Source: Ptychodera flava
Lineage: Eukaryota > Hemichordata > Enteropneusta > Ptychoderidae
Direction of reading: 5' to 3'
Assembly: GCF_041260155.1 (NCBI RefSeq)
Contig: NC_091932.1
Location: forward strand, 30,750,338 to 30,814,337
DNA length: 64,000 nt
In this document: in pieces, positions 46,396 through 59,141 of the stretch
Position numbering within the stretch: position 1 is the first letter of the stretch
Layout: each line of letters opens with the position of its first letter
The notes under the pieces: generated by a model
What the model was told of the DNA's origin: nothing
Seen by the model: the letters and a program-made list of their open reading frames with translations, nothing else
Database searches by the model: none
Translations under genes and position numbers: made by a program

Positions 46396-49300
46396 GATTA
46401 CAAGTCTAGAGTGGTACGTATTTTGACTGAAAATGTCGGTACATATTTAATTTTAAGGGTATTCTTTTAGTCAGAATCTTTGTTTCCATCAGAAAGATCA
46501 ATGACATGCAACATTAACATCTACTACCTGGTCATTCATCACGTAACTTGGCACTTTTCCCAGGCTGTTTCCCTGGGGAAATAAGTCTTTCCGTGTAGAT
46601 ATCTCTCCAGTATGTTTGGATCACAGTCTGCATTATCAGTTTTCTTTACGGAAATGGTAATTGATACTAGGGTATGAAAATTTGCAGTCTGTGTACAGGT
46701 ACTCAACTCATGATTAATGGCCTAACTTGGCTGATATTTGGGAAGCATGCATCCCTCTGCAATACGATCCTTAGCCCACACAGTATGTTCATTAACAACT
46801 TAGACTCAAGTCTCACGCTTGCTATGCTGTTCTCATAGTATTGATTCTTTTTCAAGTTGCAGCCCAGTATTGACAACCAGGATGTATTGATGACTGCCGG
46901 CACATCGGTGTATTACAGAAAAATAAAGTGGTGTCAGATGTAGATGGAGTTCCCCCGTTTGCTATTGTTTTAATGGACTTGTGACCTGTTGCCATGAGAA
47001 GAGATGTGGCACGTGAAACATTCACTGGTGTGTGAATGAGCCCTGAAAGATCAACTCTGATTGGCTACATCAAGCATTGTCATTGCACTTCCAGCCAATT
47101 AATCACTGCCTTTCAAAAACATGTCTGTATCAAACTATTTGAAACTGTTATTAGTTCAACATTTGCCGGCTTTTTTATCTTCCTTAAGAAATTGAAACAA
47201 TTTAGCACTTCAGATGTTTTTTTTCCCCTCTTCAGATTTTCAACAGTTTGTTTCTGCATTATTATCTATTGTTCATTCACTTTTCTTCAAGTACAGAAAA
47301 AACTGCAGGTCAAAGTATTACCACTTATTTTACTAGCTGTAGCAGATTAAATAAAGGCACACTGACCAAGTTGTAGTTTTAAAATACAATCTTTTCTTTC
47401 AAGTTAAAGTGTAAAAAACACAATCATTTCCTCTATAAAATATCCAAGTTGTACGTTTGATTAAAGAGGAAATTACCACTAACAGCAACCTCAGATTACT
47501 TCTGTATTGTGCTTTACATAGGGATAACCAAGACAGTCTCACTGCATGTGACTTGCAGAATTATTTTGTATGTTTGCATGGACAGCCACCGTTCCTCAGA
47601 AATGATCGGCATAGTCAAATATTTTACACATTCAGATTTTCCTCCTTATTTCTTTTCATCTCAGAAGTGACAGAAACTGATATTGTAGTCAAGAAGCCAA
47701 TGTTAATTTGAGTCGGTAGCAGTATGGTTTGAAGACCATTTCACACTTAGACAGTTGAAATCAGTGCCAAATCAGTGCCATATAAAAAGTACATTTTTTC
47801 AGGCCCTGTTAAGTGCAGTATTTGTAGTCCAAATATTCATCTTCATGTTATCATTTGTTGCCTCGATATTCATCTATTGTGTACCATTTGTACACCAAAG
47901 GTCAGCTTCCCTCTGTGAAGTCGAGTACAAAGTAAGCATGTAGCAGGACATTTCTTTTGTCTTCTGTATCCTTTAAAGTTTCAACAATTACTCTAACTTC
48001 TCGTCTGCGATTTACGAAGGACAGTAAAAATCTTAAGAAAAGGACCAAAAAAAATGTCATGCATGTTACAGTGAAACAGGAACACTGAGGTATAAACTGT
48101 TATAAATCATGTCACAGAAACTATGTAACAAGGTTATTATATTAGTTTTTCTCAATAAAGGATATTTTATATTTTTGTTTACATTAAAAAAATTGGATTG
48201 TCGTAGTTCCTTATTTACCTTTCAGAGTAACTAAGCTACAAAGAGGTATTTGCAGTTCTGCCATCTAGATGAGTGGCCACATCCAGCCTGGCAAAATCAT
48301 CTTCATGAACAGAAAATTACTTCACCGCTTCCCTACTCCTCAACCAGATATGAACTAAAAAAATGTAATAGTGTTAACATTGTGTTTTTCTTAAGTTTCT
48401 CTGAAAACCTAGTACCAGCGCGCAGATGGCAAACAAGGAATTTCATTGAAAGCACCTAATCAAATTACCAACAAAAAAATACATGTTAGCTATGCTAGAA
48501 TAATCTTTAAAAAACAACACATTTGGATTTAACTTCGAAGTTCCCGATTTGATGAAATAATGGTGGTGCAGCATGAGATCTCCAGCTTCATCGGAAATAA
48601 CACACATATTTCAAGAGCCAGAAATGAGAATAATACAGAGGACACGCAGAACAATAGCACTTCGGTTCTTTTGATTTTCATTGAAACGCAACACGAGCTT
48701 AGTGAATTGATGTCAAACATTGACAAAATGCATCCGGTTTTCAAATTTTCGATGTTTAGATATACTTTAATATCTGTAAAGATCTTCGATAGAACAAAGA
48801 GAACAATCATCATCAGAAAACACAAAACCAACAGCATATCCAAGGTAATAATTCTTAAACAGAAAGTCATGCCAACCCACAGCTGCAACACTCATGGGCC
48901 TCATTAAAGGTGAAACGTTACAATACCTTAGAACAGGCAGCAACGAAGCCGCCGATTTTACACAGAAAGCCACACAATGATGTGAAAAACTGCAAAAACA
49001 GACAAAGAGTGAATTCAATAGAGCATATCGAAACCCTAATGAAACGGTCATATTAAAACTAGAAGTGACAATATAAAAATTTTCGTTACTCTCTTACAAA
49101 CTTCATAAACTGAAAGAAAAATTGCTGGGAAAAGCTGATCTAAAGCCCCATTAGCTGCATCGTTTAGCATTATTTTTATGATTTTACTTTAGAACTAAAA
49201 TAAGTTTGTGAGAATGTACTAATTTAGGTGTATGTATACTTATTACTAACTACCCGCTGGGACTGTATGTGCAATTTTGAACAAGGTAAAGACAACACAT

Positions 49301-49859
49301 CGATTAAATGTAAGCCCACTCATTAAATCACAGCCCCGTGCGATAAAGCAAAAACTATGGATACTGTGCGTATCTGCACTGACATCTTAACATAGCATAA
49401 TTAGTCCAATGTAATGCAGAGAGGTGAATGTTCTTAACAATGATATTGTATGTTCTGTTTCCTTTGTCATATAACTATTTTTTGAAAATGGCGGGAAATC
49501 AAAATTACCGTATTTGAATTTACTGGTCAAATGTTTTACAAAGAAATGGTTTCGTAATGCTGTAAAAGCTCATATGATCATATCCCTTCAGAGAGAAAAC
49601 CAGGAGAGAATTACGAAGATATTTTGAGGTCGACAAATTTCAAGAGTTGCAGCTAGCGGGGTTTTATTTTTTATTTTTTGAAAAAGATAATTTTTTTCAA
49701 CAAAGTGAGAAATAAAACAAATCTACATAACTGTGAATGTGGCAAGCGTTTGAACAAAATTAATAAGCAACTTGTCTTTAAAAAAAATCAGTCATTTAAC
49801 TAAAAAGATCATCATATAAATGCATTCAGGTGGCTAGTAGGCTTTAATCATACAGTCAG
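46396..49859. other. Maelstrom 3' region and intergenic DNA, no further gene recognised
   Basis: Candidate polyadenylation signals for Maelstrom are AATAAA at 46922-46927 and about 47350. The rest is AT-rich. Hydrophobic frames on the - strand at 48529-48891 and 48767-49051 overlap each other and match no family I know. A fragment starting TAAAGCCCCATTAGCTGCAT at about 49142 resembles the end of the MITE at 19614. Confidence 0.5.
46922..46927 (+). promoter_or_regulatory. likely Maelstrom polyadenylation signal
   Basis: AATAAA about 530 bases after the Maelstrom stop, followed by a GT-rich stretch (GTGGTGTCAG). Confidence 0.5.
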
Positions 49860-49867
49860 GGTTGAAT

Positions 49868-49972
49868 GTAGCTGCAGTATAGTAGCTCGAGGTTTTGCCT
49901 GGGTATTTGGGCCGGACAGCTAAACCAGACGCCGTCCGGCAAAACCTCGAGCAACTGTACTGCATCCAACTA
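49868..49972. mobile_element. MITE family C copy, 105 bp, 8-bp target duplication
   Basis: It shares GCTCGAGGTTTTGCCTGGGT with the copy at 5150-5250, with inverted CCGGAC/GTCCGG and CTCGAG arms. GGTTGAAT flanks both sides (49860-49867 and 49973-49980). It lies 340 bases upstream of the transporter start. Confidence 0.8.
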
Positions 49973-50313
49973 GGTTGAATTGCGCCCTCAACAATTCTGT
50001 TCGGTTTTCGACACTCGAATGGCCAAAGGTCATCTGTAGTTATTGTTAGTCCCGGGATCTGTGTATGGCTTTATATTACAAGCATGTATCGTGTGATGGT
50101 TTTATACTTTTGTAGTTAACTTTTCGTTCCGTTTGGCCCGGATCATGTATCAGAGTTAACCAGTGAAAGTATATTTGGCCCCGTTCGGATTCGTTGAGTC
50201 CGTTCTGGCTCTGTCTTTATTAATAAGGATACGCCCGTTCGCGTTTCCCCGTTTTCGTTGCATTTGGCGGACTTGGTGTACATGAGCTTAGTATAACGAT
50301 AACATATCCCGGG

Positions 50314-53300
50314 ATGTCAATCATGCCTGGGGCTTCAAGCTCCCACAAAGCTCCGACGAACTCGGAATCGGAAACCGCAAGAAATGGCAGTGGAAATGAC
50401 AGCGGAGGAGACAGCTGCTTTGGCTGGTTGGTTGTAGCTGGGTCTCACGTTTGCAACCTCTTCGTTTTCGGATGGTACCAGGCCATCGGTCCCCTATTCG
50501 CCGTTGTTCAGCGTTATTTTGACGAGACTTCAGCCCGCACGTCGTGGATACTTGCATTCCTAGTATTTCTAGAAGCGAGCATAGGTGAGTACGATACAGT
50601 CTCGCTTTTGACACACAGAACATTCTGATAGATAAATCAGATGTTTTTTTGAAAAAAAAATGTATCACAGTCTGATATTCGGGTCTCTTTATTCGCATGG
50701 GGCCATATTTACGGAATGTCTATCAATTCAATCGCAACCTAAATCGCCACGCGCGTTTCAATAGGGATATTGGCTATTGGCACGCGCGTGTCAATAGCCA
50801 GGTGTATATGGAGGCCCGGTCTTGTCAAACTTATGTTACATTAATTTTATTGTGCTAAAATTAATTTTATGTAGTCTCGAATTACTAGTACTGGCAATTA
50901 ATTTTGTATTAATTAAACATATTTTAAATTAATCTTACATGCTGGAATTAATATATGTTGTCTAGAATTAATATTCACTGCTTTCTTGAATTTTCTATTT
51001 TCTTATACTAATTTAATCTGTTAAAATTGATTTTATATGTTGGAATTGATTTTGTGTTGTCTAGAATTCAAGTTAATTACAGGGTTTGAAATACTTTTTT
51101 TTGACAACATGCACTCTGTGCATGTCAGGTTTTGCATCAAACTGCACCAGCAGTCTGAGTACCTGCACTGTCACCCAGGTCATAGTTTGTCAACTAGGTA
51201 TTCCAAATTATCATCTCCATCATCCCAAGAAAGTTCCTCTGTATGCATTCGTGGTCCATATGGCCGTGTTTGTGGTCTCCTCTGTGTTTTACTGTCTTTG
51301 AACCAAAGTTCAATTGCAGAATCTGGATCAAATGTGTCTATTGTATCTTTACTGAGATTAATTGTCATCAGCGCTGTCAGAGTTTCTGGCTTCAGACGAC
51401 TTCTCCAATCATTCTTGATGACTGACATCAAGGAAAATCCTCGTTCACACACTGATGTGCTGCATGGAATCAACAGCACAATCTTCACCAGCAAAAGTAT
51501 GCATCTGTACTGGTCTTCAAATAGGACCTGAACTCTCTGCCATAAATCTAGGTACTTCAGAGGCTGTGTTTCTCTGATCTGGATTCTGGTACTGTGAGTT
51601 TCAGTGCTGTCCACTGGATAAGAGTGCTTATTTCATCACACCCTCTACTCTGTAGGATACTTTCAAAGTGCTTATACAGGAACTTGACTTCATCGTCGCC
51701 ATAGTGCTGTAGGTCTTCATCATCCTGAGGCCACATAGTAGGATCAAATACTACTGTTGCTTTCAGTACTTCATCTTGTACCAGGTCTTTGAATCTTGTA
51801 TTAATACATTCCACTGACAGCTCAACAACTTTTTTGGCATGTTTCACAGCTTCCTGTTGTCTGGATTCTTGGGTTGTACCTGTATTTCGAATGGGTCTAC
51901 CCTGTCCTTCATCCAGGGTCACTCCATCATATACCAGTTTCCTCTGACAAACTGAAATACCATCCATCATAGTCTCCTCCAGTTTCTGTTCAGATGTGTA
52001 GTCTTGCAATAGTTTCAAGACAGATTCAGCCATACATCTGACCCTCTCTATGGTTGTATGTTCATCCTGAAGGGTTTTACTGAGTGCTGATACCATTCTG
52101 AAGTATACAACCAGGAATTTCACAAACATCACAAACTTTACATTCTTCATGTTTTTTAGGAAATACTGTGCCTTCTCTTTGCTTTCCTTTCCACCATTTA
52201 TTTTGATATCTTCAAGGTGTGTAATATGGACTCTGTAGTTCCGTAGCAGAGCTTGAACTCCCCTTTCATGATGAGGTACCCATCTTGTTCCACTGACATT
52301 CACTGGCCGTACTACTGTGATTGACAAAGCTTCCCCAGCTCTTTGAAAAGTAGACCAGTTCAACGGGGAGTACTTGTAAAATTTGTACAAGTTTTGCAAG
52401 ACTTCATGAACACTTGTAAGAAGTGGCATTTGCTTCAACACATCTTTCACAGCAAGTTCAAGTCTGTGGGCAAAACAGTGGACCACTATCAAGTGGGGTA
52501 CATCAGTTTTCAGCCTTGCAGCCACACCAGACTTCCTACCCAACATCACACTTGCACCATCAAAACTTGATGCAACTAAAGTCATTTTTCCATGTTTTTC
52601 GCTCAAGATCTGTCTCCACTGCATCCACTAAAGCACTAGTGATGGACTCCGCATCAGCTTTCACAAGGGATTTGAATGCGACAAACTGATATGTTGGTCT
52701 TCCATTTTTGATGTAATTGACATACACAATTTCTTCATCAGTAACACTTGTATCAGTGCTGCCATCTGATAATATGCTAAAGAACTCCGAGCTGTTCAAG
52801 TCTTTCACGATTTCTGCATGTTTGGTTTCAAAGATGTAATCAGTAAAGCACCTGGCCTGTTTGTCACTGACATATGTCTCCCCCACACGTACATTGTTGA
52901 CAGCTAACAGGCGAATCTGTCCTGGAAAATCAGAGAATGGTTGACCAGCTTTAGCTAGGTAGAATGCTACACGAAACAAAACTCTCATTTGTTCTTGTTC
53001 TGCTTTTTCCATTCGAAGCACACATCTTTCTATTGGTCGCAGTTTTCCTGTACTTTCTCTATTTTGCTTAATATTCATGGCTTGAAAATGTGTTTCAGTC
53101 TCTTGATGACCTTCAACGATGTGTAAACGGAATGAACTGCTACCCTGAGTACGGAATTTGTTAGGTTTCCCACTGTTATCAAACTGTTGGCAAACAGAGC
53201 AAAACATGCAATTTTTGTCTTCATCAAAGACAAGCCATGGATAACTTTTTAACCAAGATCTTTGGAATCGATAAAGTTTTTTCTTCTTCACTGGAGGATC

Positions 53301-56300
53301 AGGGGTTTCATCCGGATTTTCTGATGTACTCACGGTACTACGGTCCCAAGTGACAGTTGAACTTGTAACACTGACGGATGGCATGGCTTGACTACACGAT
53401 GATTGACGCTTGTCTGACTCCGTCTTGGATTTTTCAGTTTCCGCAATGCATGGTCGAACATGCATTTCATCGGACTTCTCAGATGACTTTTTAATCCCAA
53501 AATGAAGGAGGGTCCGTTGTTTTGACATTTTAGCGGTTAATTTTCTCGAGTCTCAATGAAAAAAATTCCACCACAGAGGAAACCAAAACATTGCCATGTG
53601 GACGCAATCGAATACAGCCGATGTAAGCCGATAGGTCACGATGGGGCCCCAGAGGGCATTGTAACCAAAAACGTTGCCATGTGGACGTAATCGAATACGT
53701 CCGAAATAAGCCGAGGGTCTGCCCGTAGGGCATTTTTTGACAAGGCTATGCAGTCTGCTTATATGCAAATGAGTAAAGTGCAGAGTTTTGGGCCCTCTAG
53801 GCTATGTATACTGGCGAGGCTCATGCGTAGCTAAATTTCCGGTTTGCGGACTTTACGTAGTTCGATAAATTCATGGCAATATCAACAAAACTGAAAAAAA
53901 ATTTCCAGTCAAAATGTCCAGAACGAGGATGATTTCGCATATGAAGACAAAGATCTTATTTTTTTCATCTTTTTTTCAACATGCACAGTGTGCATGTTGC
54001 TCTGGCGATCTACCTGCACCATGGTGATATGGACATGCATAGTGCAGTGTGCACCCGGGTATTTCGAACCCTGTTTATCAGTATATCGATATAATTTTCC
54101 ATTTTTTATTTAACTTGCTGAAATAAGTTCATGTCGTCAGGAATTAATTTTACTAGTACCTCGAATTAATTTTACGTGGTGTCAGAATTAATTTTGTGTG
54201 ATCGTAGAATTTGACAAGCATCAACATTTTTCATTCAACATTGATCAAATTTTGTATTCCTACAGGTCCTTTTTCTAATGTCTTCATCAAAAGAGTTGGA
54301 TATCGAACGACAGTACTGATTGGCACAATTATGTCATCCACCGGATTCTTCATAAGTGCATTTGCAAGGAATATAGAATTTCTATACTTCAGTCTAGGAA
54401 TTCTCGTGGGTGAGGCACATATTTTTCAAACCTAAAGAATCCTTATCATACTAGAGGTCCAATGTCATCTCTCTGTTAGTCTTTGTATCAGGTGCAGCCA
54501 ACGAACAATGCCCTATTAGAGAGGTCTTTACTATGACAAGATGTATTTTGCATGACAAGTAATATGAACTGACTATTTTTAAGTCATGAGGGTAATTAGT
54601 TAGCTGTTCATAATTTGCCCTCCCACTGAACATTTTTCGACTTACCCTCCCGCACTCAAACTTCATTTTTACCTACTCCCCACTTATTTTTGCCTGTTTC
54701 CCCTCCCCACTGTCAATTCTTGAAGCTCCCCTGCCCTGTGGCGAAAAAAACTTTCCGATTCCCCCTGCCCTGGAAAAAACTCCCCTCAATATTTTTCATT
54801 CAATTTTCCTGCAGACATGAAGCTACCCTATCTAGAGATGAAAAAACCTGTCTTTTTTCCCCATGCCCTGTGAAAGAAATTCCTCTGAAAATAAACATTC
54901 CCATGCAGACACATACTCCAGTGGCCTTCTACCGGAAACACCATGGCTCAACTTCCCCTGTAGCTTCCCCTCTCTCCTCGTTTTTCGCAAAGTCCTGTCC
55001 CCGGAACAATCAACCGATATCTGCCCTGCCCGACCAAAAAAATAAAATTTGCTCCCCTGCCACCTAAAAATATGTCCCCTGCCCAAGCAAAATTAAAATT
55101 TCCCCTGCCCTCAAAAATTGCTCCCGGAATAGCTTTTTCAATGAATAGCTCCGTTGGCTGCACCTGTTTGTATGTCAGTCTGTTTGTCCATCCATTTGTC
55201 AATCTGTGTGTAGACCAAGTTTGTGGAGCTCATAATTCAAAAATTACCCCGTCAATGTGACCAGCTTTGATATGTGGAATGTTTAGATGTTGATCCATAA
55301 CAGAATGGAATCTCGCAGATGTGGATAGCAGAATAAGAAAAAAAATACAAAAATACATGATTTTTCATACAATTCAATAGCTACATTGATGAGAAAGTTA
55401 TTACTTAGATATTTGGTACATATGTTGGTAGGGACAATGTACACATTATTTTGGTGAAATAGCATAACATTGGTGTGTATGACGTATTTTTGAATTTTTC
55501 CAATTTTTGGCGAAAAGTCTTGTTTCAGGAATCACATATCAGATAGGTATCAAATTTGCTTTTCATGTTTTTTAAGGATCATCTAATTATGTGTCCAAAT
55601 AATGATGAAATTTTGGTACGTAAATATGTGCCAATGGGAAGACAGAAGTTTGTTCATATTTGACATACACCATGTTTTACAAAAATTTTACCATGAAAAT
55701 ATCTTTATGGTGTGTTTAAAAGAAATTTCTTGATACAGATCTAATAATTGGGGACAATTTTTGCCTGTTTTGGTAAACCCCCCCCATGCCAAATATGATA
55801 TGCTTGAAGTCCCTGGCCCAATTGCAAAAACTTTAAAATCACTGCACATTTCACCTGTGTATTTGGTGGTAGTAGATGCAGGCTCAACTGAAAATGTGTA
55901 TTTGTTCAAATAAAGTTCTCATTTACCAAAAATAAACTAATGGACAGCAAAAGTGCAAACTTGGTGCAAATCTCAATAACCATTAGATTGTCTTGAAAAT
56001 CTGTGTATTCATGTATTGTAAAATTGCATCAGAAAGTCGTCATCAAACTATTGTCGGATTAAATCTCATGTATGGCACGTAATCAAGGCCAATCCCCATT
56101 TTGGAATTGTACTCTCAATATTGGATCTGTAAACGCAATTTTCAATTTTCAAACTCCCATTTTGGATTCGTACATCGCACTTTCAACTTTCGTACCCACA
56201 ATGTTCGAACTCCCATCCGAAGTCCCACCACCGATTTTTCTTAGCGGTCTTCAGTACAGTATTTGTGTAGGCATCCCTAAGTTGCTTCATTATAGTTAGT

Positions 56301-59141
56301 CATGTTTTTCCTTCTTGGCCATTCTACGTCAGAATGCGTCATAGATACGTCACGTGACGTTATCAGATTTTGGGGGTTATTTCTATGTGATGCTCTAGAG
56401 GGTCCACGAAAATGTGAACTGGCGCAGTGCAGTTTTTAGCCCCTGCCGATCTTATCCCCGCACATTCTTCGCTGGGATAAAATTGGCGGCTGCCGATCAG
56501 GTTCTGTTGCAAATTTCGACCGTAGTCACAAAATCAAAACGATTGTAAATGTATATGCAGTGGTATATACTGCTGAATTTTTACTTTGTATTAAAATTAT
56601 GATATACTTTTAAGAAGTGATAAAAGGTTTAAAACATATGAAAGTTTGCCAATTCATGGGGCGACGATGACTATCGATTTAATGACTGATTCAAGACTCC
56701 TCATCTGTCCAGCAAGACTCTCACGCCTATGTAACACATCTCCTCATCTGTCAGACTGGTCAAGTTCATGTAGCAGCCTGGACAAACTCCAAATAATGTG
56801 GTCACTGACTAACTCGACGTCGTCCACGTTCAAAATAACTTCAGTGCCATCAAGTGTTTTGGACTCCCTAACTAAGTGATGAATAACATGATGTAATATG
56901 ACACCTTCAAATTTTCAAAGTGGCATTTAACTATTCGTAAGCTCGTGTTTACTTGCTAGTGTTCTAGGGGACCTCTATGAGTTAGAAAAAAAATCTGGGA
57001 GTTAGTCAAAAATAAGATTTCGAAAGTTGAAAATGCGATATACGAATCCAACATGGGGTTTACTAAAAATGGGACTTCGAAAGATGAAAGTGGGATATAC
57101 GAATCCAAAATGGTAGTTCGAAAGATGAAAATAGGATCCACAATATATGAATCCAAAATGGGAGTTCGAATAGGAGTTAGAAAGATGAAAATGGGATATA
57201 AGAATCCAAAATGGGAGTTCCAATTTTGGCCTTGATTACGCGCCATATCTCATGTAACAGACTCGTCATATATTCAAATTAATGCTTCATCACCTTGCAG
57301 GGATTGGATACGGGTTGATAATACCTGCCCACTTAGGAATTTTTAGTCACTACATCAAGAAGAGATTCAGCTTGGCAAACTCTATTGTGATGTCTGGATC
57401 GGGGATTGGAACATTTGTTTTCCCGCCACTTACACAGTATCTAATCAGCAAATATGGCTGGAAAGGCTCTCTGATTATATTTTCTGCTATCAACTCTCAA
57501 CTAGCGATCTCAGCTGTTATGTTTCGAAAACCCAAAACCGCTGACTTTGAGAGTGGTGATGCTGAGGCAAGAAAAAGTGAAGATGGAGATAAATCTAATA
57601 AGTGTGGAAACATTTGCGAAATTTGTGACTTTACTCTCTTTGCAAAGTATCCTGTTTTCACAGTTTATGCTTTGACTAATTTTTTAGCAATAGGAATAGG
57701 TTTCCAAAGCCTACCAGCTCATCTGTTTACTCGCGCTGAGTCGATGGCTCTCGGAACAGAGGACCAAGTTGCTCTAATTTTGTCTTTTTTCGGCATTGGT
57801 AACATCCTGGGTCGATGGTTTCCACCAGTAGTTAAGTTGTGTTCTAAAAAAGGCATGAGCAGTACCCTGTGGTATGGACTTAGCATACTGGCCATGGGAA
57901 TAGTTAGTCTGTGTAGTGTTTTTGCCACCTCCTACGGAACATATTCTGCTTCAGCGTGCTTGATCGGCTTTCTCAGCGGTGTTTATCCAGTGATGGCCAA
58001 CCTTGTGATGATTGATATTGCTGGCCAAGGGATGTTTACAGCTGCAGTTGGCTTCACCTCTCTGATGATCTCTCTAGGAAGTCTTATAGGTCCGCCAGTT
58101 GCAGGTAAGGAATGCCAGTCTGGGCAGCCATCGTTTTTTGACCCCAACAAATGAACCGAGAGAACCTCTTTGCGTGCAATTTATGGTCATGCAGGGATAA
58201 TTAAGCCTTTGAGTGCTGCAATTGTTCTCACTAAAATTTTAGTGCAACATTTTTACCCATTTTTATGAATTTTTCCGTAATTTTTTTGATAATTTTGGAC
58301 CAAATGGACATCACATTTCATCGGCTGCAGTTTGTTATCAAAATTTTGACAAAACTCTGAAAAAAAATAACTGGAGTATATTTTCTATAGGTGACAAAAA
58401 TTGACTTTGGCGCTCAAAGGTTTAATTAAAAGGGACGCTATAACCCGAGGTTTTGATAGCATACTCACCATTTTCGCCGAAGCAGTTTTGTGCTTATTCG
58501 TCTTCCAAAAGTGTGTTGAAAGTGCCAATTATCATCCTTGTAAACTTGAGGTAGTGTCTACAATACGTGATGTTTTTGTGAACGAATGAATTTCTGTGTT
58601 CACTGTAATTCAGTTGTCAACTGTAACGTGGGACATTGTGCTGGTACACGTATAGGCTAGCAGTGTGACAAGTTGAATACGGGACATTTGGACGTTATAC
58701 TTCTGGAATAGAGTAGTGGGAAGCTGCATTTCACAAGCACATAAAATTGCCGTAAATTGCGTCAAACTTACATAGCTTTAAAATGTCTTATCTTCAAACG
58801 CTATTGAATCATGCACCTTCAGTGTATTTTTTTTTGGAATACAAGACAAAATCCAAAACGAACTTTTGTTATGTTGTAATTGTTACTTAATGTTCTTATT
58901 TATTACCTTCACAGGCTACATATATGACGTCACTGGAGACTACAACAACTCGTTTTATTTCTATGGTGCTTTCCTGACATTTGGTGGCCTCATTATGTTG
59001 GTACCAGAACCATGTCTGAAGAGACAGCAGAAGATGGCCGACAGAAAGGAAGCCTATGAAGATGCCTCGGAGATAGTTCTCAATAAGTCTTCTGAATCTC
59101 GGCCGACCTATCTTGATGCTTTTGCGCAAACTGGGAGTTAA
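50314..59141 (+). CDS. SLC16/monocarboxylate-transporter-like MFS protein (4 coding exons)
   Basis: Exons: 50314-50584, 54266-54409, 57301-58104 and 58915-59141. Every intron is GT-AG and phase 1; the product is 481 residues, normal for the family. Exon 1 holds a Ser/Gly-rich cytosolic N-terminus and TM1, where FGWLVVAGSHVCNLFVFG stands for the SLC16 TM1 signature (usually DGGWGW). Exon 3 begins in TM4 (GIGYGLIIPAHLG) and carries the second signature in modified form: YIKKRFSLANSIVMSGSGIG, matching YFxKRRxLAxGxAxAGSxxG. A hydrophilic loop (FRKPKTADFESGDAEARKSE onward, about residues 210-240) separates the two six-helix halves. The C-terminus after TM12 is short and charged. The family moves monocarboxylates or related small solutes with or without protons; the substrate cannot be read here. 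The weak first signature suggests an orphan MCT rather than MCT1-4. ATG 50323 is an alternative start. Confidence 0.9.
50838..51079. repeat. degenerate AATTAATTTT minisatellite, left part
   Basis: Irregular repeats of a roughly 25-35 base unit around GGAATTAATTTTATGTTGTC. The pattern resumes at 54108-54205, beyond the hAT element, so that element split one array. Transporter intron 1. Confidence 0.65.
51080..54073 (-). mobile_element. hAT DNA transposon, about 3 kb, nearly full length
   Basis: Terminal inverted repeats are CAGGGTTTGAAATAC at 51080 and GTATTTCGAACCCTG ending at 54073, with one mismatch. Hairpin-forming CAACATGCAC/GTGCATGT sequence lies just inside both ends. The transposase (51180-53528) is on the - strand. 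Two related upstream segments (about 53585-53660 and 53670-53735), each with GCCATGTGGACG and AATCGAATAC, precede its start. No clear 8-bp target duplication remains (GTTAATTA against TTTATCAG). It sits in transporter intron 1, antisense to the gene. Confidence 0.85.
51180..53528 (-). pseudogene. hAT transposase (ZNF862-like), two frame breaks
   Basis: The first frame (53528-52560) opens MSKQRTLLHFGIKK and carries a TTF-type zinc finger (CMFCSVCQQF, then FRLHIVEGH and ETETHF), then the start of the RNase H-like core with FFSILSDGSTD, whose Asp fits the first catalytic position. The second frame (52624-51557) holds SFDGASVMLGRKSGVAARLK, HCFAHRLELAVKDVL and the helical insertion domain. The third (51614-51180) holds the C-terminal dimerisation region with CSTSVCERGFSLMSVIKN. 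Frame changes lie near 52595 and near 51580. The three parts together approach the normal size of about 750 residues. With only two breaks it looks fairly young, or the breaks are sequence errors. It resembles the hAT-derived host proteins ZNF862/C17orf113, but the terminal repeats show this one is a transposon. Confidence 0.85.
54108..54205. repeat. degenerate AATTAATTTT minisatellite, right part
   Basis: GGAATTAATTTTACTAG, CGAATTAATTTTACGTGG and AGAATTAATTTTGTGTG follow one another, continuing the pattern of 50838-51079. It lies just before transporter exon 2. Confidence 0.65.
54489..55166. mobile_element. hAT-like MITE, 678 bp, 7-bp target duplication
   Basis: The ends are CAGGTGCAGCCAACG and, in complement, CGTTGGCTGCACCTG. 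TTTGTAT flanks both sides (54482-54488 and 55167-55173). The interior is rich in CCCCTGCCC and TCCCCT motifs and encodes nothing convincing. Transporter intron 2. Confidence 0.8.
56072..57246. mobile_element. 1.18-kb inverted-repeat element with 9-bp target duplication
   Basis: The ends share ATGGCACGTAATCAAGGCCA with its complement TTGGCCTTGATTACGCGCCA, one mismatch. ATCTCATGT flanks both sides (56063-56071 and 57247-57255), a perfect 9-bp duplication as made by Mutator-like elements. Just inside each end lie repeats of about 38 bp built on CCCATTTTGGATTCGTA and CTTTCAACTTTCG, two or three on the left and about five on the right. No transposase was recognised. It ends 45 bases before transporter exon 3. 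Confidence 0.8.

Noticed and set aside
48529-49051. Hydrophobic frames on the - strand that could be membrane protein exons
   Set aside because: They overlap in different frames, lack convincing splice context and match no family I recognise.
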